Positions 26,467 through 35,100 of a DNA stretch of 64,000 bases are shown piece after piece. How positions within the stretch are numbered: position 1 is the stretch's first letter; every line of letters begins with the position of its first letter. Position numbers and translations under genes: made by a program. The notes beneath the pieces are model-generated. The model was not told where the DNA came from. It saw only the letters and a list, made by a program, of their open reading frames with translations, and searched no databases. Source of the DNA: Epilithonimonas sp042695135 (GTDB taxonomy: Bacteria; Bacteroidota; Bacteroidia; Flavobacteriales; Weeksellaceae); NCBI RefSeq assembly GCF_042695135.1, contig NZ_CP170547.1, positions 3,224,001 through 3,288,000 on the forward strand, written 5' to 3'.

Positions 26467-26552
26467 CATAGCCCCGATTGCAGAGGAAATCCTTTTTGCG
26501 AGAGGTTATGCCGAGCAAAAAGATTGCAACGGAAAGCGGGATTAAGCTCCTA
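26467..26552 (+). repeat. Dispersed intergenic repeat, type I copy C (shortest)
   Basis: CATAGCCCCGATTGCAGAGG, AAATCCTTTTT, a 20-base centre, AAAAAGATTGCAACGG, AAAGCGGGATTAAGCTCCT. At 86 bases it is the most compact copy and a good reference for the family. Its right end is 7 bases from the hemB stop, so a hemB read-through transcript starts its 3' region with AGGAGCTTAATCCCGC. Confidence 0.8.
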
Positions 26553-26558
26553 AAAACA

Positions 26559-27545
26559 TTATTTATTCAGAAGTTTGGCAACTTCGGGTGCAGCGTATGT
26601 GAAAATCATATCGGCGCCGGCACGTTTGATCGAGGTGATACTTTCTATGAGAACCTTATCATTGTCCAGCCAGCCATTTTGAGCAGCGGCTTTCAGCATT
26701 GCATATTCGCCGCTTACCTGATAAACTGCGATGGGCTGCGTAATCAATTCACGGATCTTGGAAACGATATCCAGATAAGGCATGCCGGGTTTTATCATAA
26801 TGATATCGGCGCCTTCTTCTACGTCTTTTAATGCTTCGGCAATGGCTTCCCGGGAATTGTGAAAATCCATCTGATAGGTTTTTTTATCTGAAGGGATATC
26901 CTGATTATCAACCGGTGCACTGTCCAAAGCACTTCGGAAAGGTCCGTAGAAAGCACTCGCATATTTAGCGGCATAAGATAAAATCCCGACATCGGTGAAT
27001 CCGTTTTCTTCCAGACCTTGTCGCATCGCAAGAACGCGACCGTCCATCATATCGCTTGGCGCGAGAATATCGGCGCCGGCTTCTGCGTGGGAAATTCCCA
27101 TTCTCACCAAAGCTTCTACTGTAGAATCATTGTCAATTTTTCCATTTTTGATGATGCCGTCGTGACCATAAATTGAATATGGATCCAATGCAACATCCGG
27201 CATAATGATGATTCCGGGAACGGCATCTTTGATTGCTTTTATGGTGTTCTGCATCAGTCCGTTAGGATTCCAGGCTTCTTTTCCGGTATTGTCTTTCAGG
27301 TTATCGGAAACTTTCATATAAAGATTGATCGCTTTGATCCCGAGATTATAATTTTCTTTGACCGTCTTGACTGTCAGATCCAAACTTTGACGAAAAACGC
27401 CTGGCATAGAAGAAATGGTTTCTTTTTTGTTATCACCTTCCATAACAAACATGGGCAAAACCAGATCGTTTGTGGTGAGGATAGTTTCACGGACAAGACT
27501 GCGTATTGAGTCGTTGGTTCTTAGTCTTCTGTTTCTTGAAATCAT
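26559..27545 (-). CDS. hemB: Delta-aminolevulinic acid dehydratase (porphobilinogen synthase)
   Basis: Joins two 5-aminolevulinate molecules to porphobilinogen in heme synthesis (EC 4.2.1.24). The catalytic lysines lie in YAAKYASAFYGPF and MIKPGMPYLD. The metal region reads DVALDPYSIYGHDG, with Ala and Asp where zinc enzymes have Cys, so this looks like a zinc-independent, magnesium-type enzyme. I place the start at 27545 (MISRNRRLR, 328 residues). A longer frame begins with a TTG at 27566, but that TTG is part of the TAAATTTG -7 box and cannot be in the mRNA. Confidence 0.95.
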   Translation of the reverse strand: MISRNRRLRTNDSIRSLVRETILTTNDLVLPMFVMEGDNKKETISSMPGVFRQSLDLTVKTVKENYNLGIKAINLYMKVSDNLKDNTGKEAWNPNGLMQNTIKAIKDAVPGIIIMPDVALDPYSIYGHDGIIKNGKIDNDSTVEALVRMGISHAEAGADILAPSDMMDGRVLAMRQGLEENGFTDVGILSYAAKYASAFYGPFRSALDSAPVDNQDIPSDKKTYQMDFHNSREAIAEALKDVEEGADIIMIKPGMPYLDIVSKIRELITQPIAVYQVSGEYAMLKAAAQNGWLDNDKVLIESITSIKRAGADMIFTYAAPEVAKLLNK

Positions 27546-27563
27546 CGTAGAAAAATATTTATG

Positions 27564-27571
27564 CAAATTTA
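27564..27571 (-). promoter_or_regulatory. -7 box TAAATTTG for hemB
   Basis: Complement of CAAATTTA. It lies 18 bases before the chosen ATG and decides the start codon. No clear -33 TTTG. Confidence 0.55.
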
Positions 27572-27655
27572 ATTATACTTTTATTGTTAGACTATTGCAT
27601 ATTTAATTTATTTAAAATATATTTGTTGTACTTGTTATAAAATAGACTTAAGCGA

Positions 27656-28003
27656 ATGAAAAAACTTTTATTCTTTATCATATTTACGGTAGTTTTAGCA
27701 GGATTTTCGGGAGAAATGAAGGCACAGACTGCACGCACCGTTTCTACTCAAAAAACCGATGATGGTGTTTTGGTGGCTTATCCAAATCCGACTAAAGATG
27801 TTTTATTGCTTAGATCGAAGGATAATTCGGTGAAAATAAAAACCGTAACTTTCTTCTCTATTTTGGGAGCTCAGGTTGCTGAATATAATATCAACAGTAA
27901 CAATACTGAATTGAGACTTGACAAACTACGTCCGGGAAAATATCTGATGAGGTACACTTTGGATGACAACACTCAGAAAATCACTCAGATTATTAAACAA
28001 TAA
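27656..28003 (+). CDS. Small secreted protein that is almost only a T9SS sorting domain
   Basis: 115 residues. A signal peptide covers about 1-24 (ending MKAQ). The mature part of about 91 residues is nearly all a type A C-terminal sorting domain: VLVAYPNPTKDVLLL, VKTVTFFSILGAQ-like strand (seen as IKTVTFFSILGAQV), LRLDKLRPGKYLMRY and a short end strand ITQIIKQ. Only about 15 residues precede the domain, so there is no room for a cargo domain. Such proteins recur in Flavobacteriia; whether the domain itself has a job after export is unknown. A terminator follows. Confidence 0.8.
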   Translation: MKKLLFFIIFTVVLAGFSGEMKAQTARTVSTQKTDDGVLVAYPNPTKDVLLLRSKDNSVKIKTVTFFSILGAQVAEYNINSNNTELRLDKLRPGKYLMRYTLDDNTQKITQIIKQ

Positions 28004-28024
28004 TCATTTGATATACAACATATA

Positions 28025-28050
28025 ATGCCGGTTTTTTGCCGGCATTTTTT
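28025..28050 (+). terminator. Intrinsic terminator after the CTD-only gene
   Basis: ATGCCGG pairs with CCGGCAT over a 7-base T-rich loop; six T follow. Confidence 0.85.
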
Positions 28051-28065
28051 ATTGATTAATTTCTG

Positions 28066-28073
28066 TAAATTTG
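28066..28073 (+). promoter_or_regulatory. -7 box TAAATTTG for the OmpA-family gene
   Basis: Fits TAnnTTTG and lies 24 bases before the ATG at 28098. No clear -33 element. Confidence 0.5.
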
Positions 28074-28097
28074 TAGTAACCAAGAAAATTTAAACTG

Positions 28098-29780
28098 ATG
28101 AGAAAATCTGTACTCCTTCTTTTTTTAATTTTAGTTCAATTTTTTAATTCGCAATTCAGGAATTCTTTATACGATAATAATCAGATCAACATTTCTGTGA
28201 GAGCCGGGCTGGATTTTCCATCGTATGATAATCAGACAAAATATATTGATTACAAACCCAATCTGAATCTAGGAGTCTCTGCAGATTATTATTTCAGTTG
28301 GATCGGTTTGGGATTAGATGCGGATTATCTTTCCAATAAACCAAAAAGTTCTTACCCAACAGAGAATCTATATTTAGGAGCCACAAAACTGTCAGATCCT
28401 ACTTTAAATGAAAATAAAATCCAGCGTTACTTCTTTGGAATTGGTCCAAACTTCCGATGGGTGATTAATGATGATATGGGATTAACTTTCAAACTAAAAG
28501 GTGGAATATCGAATATCAGAGGCGGAGAAACATCATTGGTTTCAAATAATGGTTCTTCGGCTTACAATCTTAACTATCATAATGGTTACGATGAGAAGAA
28601 TATTTTATCAGGAAAAGGCGAGTTGGAGTTTAACTGGTTTTTCTCAGAAAATATCGGTCTGAATATTGGCGGCTATTACCTGCAGCATTTCAAAACCAAA
28701 GATCTTGCACAAAACGGAAATACTTCCGGATATATTCCTTTTACGGCTAATGAGAATCAGAATGTGATTTCTCCGGCGAATGCCGACATTAGAACTTCTG
28801 CTTTGGATCACGAGATACATTCGGTAGGATTTTTTGCCGGACTTACTTTTAGATTTTCTGCCAAAAAACCTGCGCCTAACTATGAATTATCGGTGATCGC
28901 AAAAGACAAAGAAACAGGATTGATCCTTCCCGATACTTTTGTAGAACTTTATAAAAACGGAAAAAGAGCCTATTTTGCAAGGACAAATGCACAAGGTGTT
29001 GCTTTTTTTAAGAATATCAAACCTGAGGATTACGAGATCAAGGGAAGTCTCTATAATATCGATCTTGTTGCTTCTAAAGCCAATAAATCAGAATTTGTGA
29101 AAAACGCTACGCTGAAAAAAGAAATTTCTACCGCTGCGGAAACATTTTTTGTGAAAGGACAAGTCAATATCTGTAATTCTAAAAATCCTCTACGAGATGT
29201 AAAAATTGTTATCAAAAATAACGAAACAGAAATAGTTCAGGAAATAAAAACAAATCTCGAAGGAAAATTCTACTTCAAAGCAGATAAAAATTCTACTTAC
29301 AATATTTACGGAAAGAAAGGAAACTACTTCTCCCAAACCGAAACTGTAACTTCCAAAAATGTTGACAGAAGCAATACACTTTTCCTAAATCTACAAGTTT
29401 GTATGGAAGAAACAACTTGCGGAAAACCAATCAATCTTAAAAATATCCATTATGATCTGGACAAATATTTTATCCGTGAAGATGCAAAAGCAGAACTTAA
29501 TAAATTAGTCCAGTTTATGAATGACAATCCAACTGTAAAAGTCGAACTGGCATCTCACACAGACTCCCGGGCTTCTGATGATTATAATAAAACGCTTTCT
29601 CAAAACAGAGCAAATGCTGCCGTAGACTATCTGGTTTCAAAAGGAATTGATAAAGCAAGATTAAAACCAATTGGTTACGGAGAAACACAACTTCTTAATA
29701 ATTGCAGCAATGGTATAGATTGTACAGAAGAACAGCATCAAATCAATAGAAGAACGGAGATGAAGGTTATCTGTCCTTAA
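28098..29780 (+). CDS. OmpA-family outer membrane protein
   Basis: A 560-residue envelope protein. The signal peptide is about 1-18. The N-terminal half (to about 255) has alternating hydrophobic strands such as GVSADYYFSWIGLGLDADYL, and looks like an OmpA-type beta barrel. Two short CNA-B or carboxypeptidase-regulatory-like modules follow (about 270-430; VELYKNGKRAYFARTNAQG). The OmpA C-terminal domain closes the protein: VKVELASHTDSRASDDYN and NRANAAVDYL bind peptidoglycan, and INRRTEMKV ends it. Role: anchoring the outer membrane to the cell wall. Its last 14 bases overlap the convergent VanZ gene. Confidence 0.88.
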   Translation: MRKSVLLLFLILVQFFNSQFRNSLYDNNQINISVRAGLDFPSYDNQTKYIDYKPNLNLGVSADYYFSWIGLGLDADYLSNKPKSSYPTENLYLGATKLSDPTLNENKIQRYFFGIGPNFRWVINDDMGLTFKLKGGISNIRGGETSLVSNNGSSAYNLNYHNGYDEKNILSGKGELEFNWFFSENIGLNIGGYYLQHFKTKDLAQNGNTSGYIPFTANENQNVISPANADIRTSALDHEIHSVGFFAGLTFRFSAKKPAPNYELSVIAKDKETGLILPDTFVELYKNGKRAYFARTNAQGVAFFKNIKPEDYEIKGSLYNIDLVASKANKSEFVKNATLKKEISTAAETFFVKGQVNICNSKNPLRDVKIVIKNNETEIVQEIKTNLEGKFYFKADKNSTYNIYGKKGNYFSQTETVTSKNVDRSNTLFLNLQVCMEETTCGKPINLKNIHYDLDKYFIREDAKAELNKLVQFMNDNPTVKVELASHTDSRASDDYNKTLSQNRANAAVDYLVSKGIDKARLKPIGYGETQLLNNCSNGIDCTEEQHQINRRTEMKVICP

Positions 29781-30198
29781 TAAAGAAAAAGCTTTTATAA
29801 ACTATAAATCCGATAACAGCGCCTGTGGTATTCAGTATAATATCATCTACATCGGCAAAACCTCTTTTGAAATAGTATTGAGAAAACTCAACAATATTAA
29901 TAACAATAAAAAAAGTCAAAAACAAGGATATAAATCTGTTGAGTTTTGGATAAAGTATTCCCAGAAAACCATAAGGAATGAAGAGAATTATATTACCAAA
30001 GATATTTTTAAATGCCTCGGTCTTATCCCACCGGATAACATTAGTTGAATAATCACTTATTGTTTCAAACGGAATAGTTTTTATTTCAAAAAGTATAGTT
30101 GGAGAATATCTAAAAGATGCAAAAAAAAGCAAATATAACATCCAAACGGTATAAACATTGATAAAAGGAGGATAGAACTTATAAAGTAATTTTTTCAT
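29767..30198 (-). CDS. VanZ-family membrane protein
   Basis: A 143-residue protein with four probable membrane helices. VanZ features are NIILFIPYGFLGILYP in the middle and VEFSQYYFKRGFADVDDIILNTTGA toward the end (Glu-x2-Gln and Arg-Gly...Asp-Asp positions conserved). VanZ itself gives low-level teicoplanin resistance, but most family members have no known role. It overlaps the OmpA-family gene tail to tail by 14 bases. Confidence 0.8.
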   Translation of the reverse strand: MKKLLYKFYPPFINVYTVWMLYLLFFASFRYSPTILFEIKTIPFETISDYSTNVIRWDKTEAFKNIFGNIILFIPYGFLGILYPKLNRFISLFLTFFIVINIVEFSQYYFKRGFADVDDIILNTTGAVIGFIVYKSFFFIKDR

Positions 30199-30248
30199 TA
30201 ATGGAAAGTATATATTTAATATAATTTAAAGTAAAAATATTCAAAATA

Positions 30249-31313
30249 ATGCACACACACAAAGTAAAAGCTTTTGGGACTGAAGCTCCTGAGAATGATC
30301 TAGAGTTAATGACTATCGAAAGAAGAGAAATACAGCCCGAAGATGTGGAAATCGAAATCCTGTATTGCGGCGTATGCCACTCGGATCTTCATACCGCGAG
30401 AAATGATTGGGGTGGAAGTAAATATCCGGTCGTTCCCGGTCACGAGATTGTTGGAAGAGTTACAAAAGTAGGTAACGATGTAAGCAAATTTAAAATCGGA
30501 GATCTTGCAGCGGTTGGCTGTATGGTCGATTCCTGCAAAACATGCAGCAGCTGCCAGCAAGACCTGGAGCAGTTCTGCGAAAATGGATTTACTGGAACTT
30601 ACAACGGAAAAGATAAATATCAAGCTGGTCCTCATACTTTCGGTGGGTATTCTGAGTCTGTAGTTGTAGACCAACACTATGTTCTGAAGGTTCCTGAGAA
30701 TTTGGATCTGGCTGCCGTTGCGCCTTTGCTTTGCGCAGGGATCACAACCTGGTCTCCTCTGAAACATTGGAATGTGAACGAGAATTCTAAAGTTGCAGTT
30801 GTAGGCTTAGGTGGTTTGGGACATATGGCGATCAAACTGGCAAAAGGTCTTGGAGCAGAGGTTTCTCTTTTCTCCAGAACACCCGGAAAAACCGATGATG
30901 CAAAGAAATTGGGAGCAGATCACGTCATTATTTCTACAGATGATGAAGAAATGAAATCAGTTTTCAATAAGTTTGATCTTATCATCGACACAGTTCCCTA
31001 TGAGCACGACATCAATCCTTATATGAATACTTTAACTGTGAACGGAACTTTGGTTCTGGTAGGATTTATCGGTGAGTTTGAGCAAAATGCTGTCAGCACA
31101 AGACCAATGATCTATAAAAGACGTTCTGTTGCCGGATCATTGATTGGCGGGATCAAAGAAACTCAGGAGATGCTTGATTTCTGCGGCGAGAATAACATCG
31201 TTTCTGAGATCGAGATCATCAAAATGCAGGATATCAATGAGGCTTACGAAAGAATGCTGAAAAGCGATGTGAAATACAGATTCGTGATCGATATGAAAAG
31301 TTTGAAGGACTAA
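30249..31313 (+). CDS. Zinc-dependent NAD(P)-alcohol dehydrogenase (YahK/CAD-like)
   Basis: A 354-residue medium-chain dehydrogenase/reductase. Catalytic zinc ligands are Cys43 in CGVCHSDLH and His65-Glu66 in PGHE. Structural zinc is held by Cys96, Cys99, Cys102 and Cys110. The cofactor site is GLGGLGHMAIKLAKG. The sequence is closest in style to the broad-specificity aldehyde reductases YahK and AdhC-like cinnamyl alcohol dehydrogenases, which reduce aldehydes with NADPH. A terminator follows. Confidence 0.88.
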   Translation: MHTHKVKAFGTEAPENDLELMTIERREIQPEDVEIEILYCGVCHSDLHTARNDWGGSKYPVVPGHEIVGRVTKVGNDVSKFKIGDLAAVGCMVDSCKTCSSCQQDLEQFCENGFTGTYNGKDKYQAGPHTFGGYSESVVVDQHYVLKVPENLDLAAVAPLLCAGITTWSPLKHWNVNENSKVAVVGLGGLGHMAIKLAKGLGAEVSLFSRTPGKTDDAKKLGADHVIISTDDEEMKSVFNKFDLIIDTVPYEHDINPYMNTLTVNGTLVLVGFIGEFEQNAVSTRPMIYKRRSVAGSLIGGIKETQEMLDFCGENNIVSEIEIIKMQDINEAYERMLKSDVKYRFVIDMKSLKD

Positions 31314-31349
31314 ATTTTATATTGAAAAGTCTAAGAAACTATTATCAGC

Positions 31350-31372
31350 AATGTCAGGCTCTCTCGAAGCCT
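31350..31372. repeat. Remnant of a TGTCAGGCT...AGCCTG repeat
   Basis: CAGGCT and AGCCTG form a 6-bp stem over CTCTCGA. It resembles one arm of the inverted repeat between rpoB and rpoC. Confidence 0.4.
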
Positions 31373-31385
31373 GTAATATAATTAT

Positions 31386-31417
31386 AAAAAGGAAACACAA
31401 ATTTGTGTTCCTTTTTG
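31386..31417 (+). terminator. Intrinsic terminator after the alcohol dehydrogenase
   Basis: The core ACACAAATTTGTGT is a perfect palindrome flanked by GGA/TCC and by A and T runs. Confidence 0.75.
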
Positions 31418-31471
31418 TTTTTATAATCATTATTAAGGTTGAAATTTAAATATCATCCAAGCATTATATAA

Positions 31472-31559
31472 AAAACGACCGTATGTTTCGTTAAAAAGGT
31501 ACGGACGTTTTCATGAAAAGATACGGAGGTTTTGATCAAAAGGTACGGTGGTTTTTAGG
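31472..31559. repeat. 22-bp tandem repeat, three units plus one decayed
   Basis: Three units of exactly 22 bp occupy 31494-31515, 31516-31537 and 31538-31559. Each reads AAAAG(G/A)TACGG, one variable base plus GTTTT, then a variable 5-base end. A fourth, degraded unit in the same phase is at 31472-31493. No gene overlaps. It lies inside the 408-base gap 31314-31721, between convergent genes. Confidence 0.8.
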
Positions 31560-31663
31560 TACCTCTGCAAACGCTCTGTTCATAGGACTTGCAGAAGGGT
31601 CATTTTTTGACTTTAAAACACTGTAAAATTGATGATAATTGAATCAATATTAAACTTAAAAGC

Positions 31664-31701
31664 AAAAAAATCCCGCCCATATTTTACATCTGGGCGGGAT
31701 T
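31664..31701 (-). terminator. Terminator of the rpoBC-DUF3467 unit
   Basis: AATCCCGCCCA pairs with TGGGCGGGATT; on the minus strand a run of seven T follows. It is the last strong terminator for the RNA polymerase operon. Confidence 0.85.
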
Positions 31702-31721
31702 GATATGTTAAGAGAAATATC

Positions 31722-32027
31722 TTAAGCTTGTACGTTGTTACCTCCTAATACGAAAGGTTCCAATTCTTTGATCTCACCAAACTGCTGCTCATAGTTTGCA
31801 ACATTTTGCTGAAGTGCAGCTAAAACTCTCTTTGCGTGTAGAGGTGCTACGATCACTCTTGATCTTACTTTAGCTTGTTGCACACCTGGCATCAACTGTA
31901 TAAAATCCAATACGAACTCAGATGGAGAATGATTTACTAAAGCTAAGTTTACATAAACTCCTGCTGCTACAACTTCATTAAGTTCAATATTAATGTTGTT
32001 TGGATCTTGGTTTTGATTATTGTCCAT
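31722..32027 (-). CDS. DUF3467 domain protein
   Basis: A 101-residue cytoplasmic protein. The DUF3467 core is VYVNLALVNHSPSEFVLDF and VRSRVIVAPLHAKRVLAALQ. It sits 85 bases after rpoC, with no terminator seen between, so it is probably cotranscribed with rpoB and rpoC. The position next to rpoC is common in Bacteroidota by my recollection. The function is not known. Confidence 0.85.
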   Translation of the reverse strand: MDNNQNQDPNNINIELNEVVAAGVYVNLALVNHSPSEFVLDFIQLMPGVQQAKVRSRVIVAPLHAKRVLAALQQNVANYEQQFGEIKELEPFVLGGNNVQA

Positions 32028-32112
32028 TTTGTTTTGTTATTTTTTTATTTAAAATTTGAGGTTGTGAAAGTATAAAAAATAATTCCAAACCTCAAATTTC
32101 ATTTGATTAATT

Positions 32113-35100
32113 TTAGTTGATGTCTTCGAATTCTTTTCTTGAACCTACGATCACACTTTGATAATCCTTAAGACCTGTACCTGCAGGGATTCTGTGTCCT
32201 ACAATTACATTTTCTTTCAGACCTGTCAGGTAATCTACTTTTCCTGACACTGCTGCTTCGTTTAGAACCTTAGTCGTTTCCTGGAACGATGCTGCAGACA
32301 TAAATGATTTGGTTTGAAGTGCTGCTCTTGTAATCCCCTGTAATACAGAAGTTGCAGTTGCAGGAAGAGCTTCTCTTACTTCTACCAATGCCAGATCTTC
32401 ACGTCTTAGTTTCGAGTTCTCATCTCTAAGCTCTCTGGCTGTGATCATCTGTCCTGGTTTGAAGACTTTAGAATCTCCGGCTTCCATTACTACTTTCAGA
32501 CCAAATACTCTATTGTTCTCTTGCAAGAAGTCGTATTTGTGTTCCAAAGCACCTTCCAGGAACTGAGTATCTCCTCCATCCACAATCGATACTTTTGTCA
32601 TCATTTGACGAACAATGATCTCGAAGTGTTTGTCATCGATCTTCACCCCTTGAAGACGGTAAACTTCCTGAATTTCATTTACAAGATATTCCTGAACCGC
32701 AGTTGGACCTTTGATTTTCAAGATATCATCTGGTGTTACAGAACCGTCGGAAAGTGCGCCTCCTGCATACACGAAGTCATTTTCCTGAACCAGGATCTGG
32801 TTTGATAATTTAACCAAATATTTCTTGATCTCTCCGGTTTTAGCTTCCACGATAAGTTCACGGTTACCTCTTTTGATTTTACCATAGGAAACTACACCGT
32901 CAATCTCTGTAACAACCGCTGGGTTGGAAGGATTTCTAGCTTCGAATAGTTCGGTAACTCTCGGAAGACCTCCGGTGATATCCCCTGCTTTCGCAGATTT
33001 TCTTGGGATTTTGATTAAGACCTTACCAGCCTTGATCTTCTCACCATCGTTTACCATAATGTGGGCTCCAACCGGTAAGTTGTAACCTTTTTGCTCAACA
33101 CCTTTGGAGTCGATAACTTTAAGGGTAGGAACGGCTTTTTTATTTCTTGATTCAGAGATTACTTTCTCTTCAAAACCTGTCTGCTCATCGATCTCCAATT
33201 GGAAAGAAACCCCCTGGATGATATCTTCATACTCAACCTTACCGGAGTTCTCTGCAATGATTACCGCATTATACGCATCCCATTTCGCAATAAGATCTCC
33301 TTTTTTCACTTTATCACCTGGTTGTACATATAACTCAGATCCATAAGGAACGTTGGCAATCATGATCGGCGTTCTGGCTTCGTTATCTGCTACCAAACGG
33401 AATTCAGTTGAACGGGAAACAACGATATCCGCTGATTCTCCATTTTCTCCTTCCGATTTAATAGTTCTAACCTCATCCATTTCAACAACCCCATCACGTT
33501 TTGCAACGATGCTTGGATTCTCAGAAATGTTTGTAGATACACCCCCTTGGTGGAAAGTTCTCAATGTTAACTGAGTTCCCGGCTCACCAATAGATTGTGC
33601 AGCGATTACACCAACAGCTTCTCCCATGTGGATGCCTTTACCTGTTGCAAGGTTACGGCCGTAACATTTCGCACAGATACCTTTCTTAGCTTCACAAGTA
33701 AGTGGAGAACGAACCTCAACAGCTTCGATTCCGGCTTCCTCGATTTGCTTAGCTACAGCTTCTACGATTAACTCGTCAGCTTGTGCCAGAATCTCATCCG
33801 TCTCCGGATGATAGATATTGTGAAGAGAAACTCTACCAAGAATTCTCTCAGCGATTTTTTCTACGATATCATCGTTTTTCTTAAGTGCAGTAATTTCTGT
33901 CCCTCTAAGTGTTCCACAGTCTTGTTCTGTAATGATAACATCCTGTGCAACATCCACCAATCTTCTGGTCAAGTAACCAGCATCGGCAGTTTTAAGAGCG
34001 GTATCCGCAAGACCCTTACGAGCACCGTGAGTAGAGATAAAGTATTCCAAGATCGACAAACCTTCTTTAAAGTTCGCAAGAATCGGGTTTTCAATAATCT
34101 CAGCTCCAACAGAACCAGCTTTTTGTGGTTTTGCCATCAATCCTCTCATACCAGATAACTGACGGATCTGCTCCTTAGAACCCCTCGCACCAGAATCAAG
34201 CATCATATATACAGAGTTGAATCCACCTTGATCTACTTTCATTCTGCTCATAATCATTTCGGTAAGGCTGGCGTTGGTATTAGTCCAAACGTCAATTACC
34301 TGATTATAACGCTCTGTATCTGTGATAAGACCCATGTTATAGTTGGCTTTGATCTCATCTACAGTTTCGATAGAAGTTGCGATCATTTTCTTTTTCTCAA
34401 CCGGGATCACGATATCTCCAAGACTAAATGAAAGTCCACCTTTGAATGCATTTGCATATCCAAGATCTTTCATATCATCCAAGAACTTCACCGTAGTCGG
34501 GAAATCTGTATCTGCCAATACCTGACCAATTACATTTCTAAGAGATTTCTTAGTCAATAACTCATCGATATAACCAGAAGCTTTCGGTACGATCTGGTTG
34601 AATAAAATTCTACCAACTGTCGTAGGGAATAACTTCGTAGTGATCACACCATTCTCTTTGATTGGAAGACGACATCTTACTTTTGCATTAAGAGAAACTT
34701 GTCCCTCAGCATAAGCGATCTCTACTTCTTCCGGAGAATAGAAAGCAAGACCTTCGCCTTTTACTTTCATATCATCTGTAGAATCCAGTTGTTTGGTCAT
34801 AAAATACAGACCCAAAACCATATCCTGAGATGGTACCGTAATAGGAGAACCATTTGCAGGGTTAAGGATATTCTGAGAACCCAACATCAATAGTTGTGCT
34901 TCCAAAATAGCTTCCGGACCTAGAGGTAAATGCACCGCCATCTGATCCCCATCGAAATCGGCATTGAATGCCGTTGTTACCAATGGGTGAAGCTGGATCG
35001 CTTTACCTTCAATCATCTTCGGCTGGAATGCCTGGATCCCCAATCTGTGCAAAGTAGGTGCTCTGTTCAATAGTACAGGATGACCTTTCATTACGCCTTC

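Noticed and set aside
31494..31559. 22-bp repeats considered as a CRISPR array
   Set aside because: Units are directly joined with no 30-base unique spacers, and no cas genes are near.
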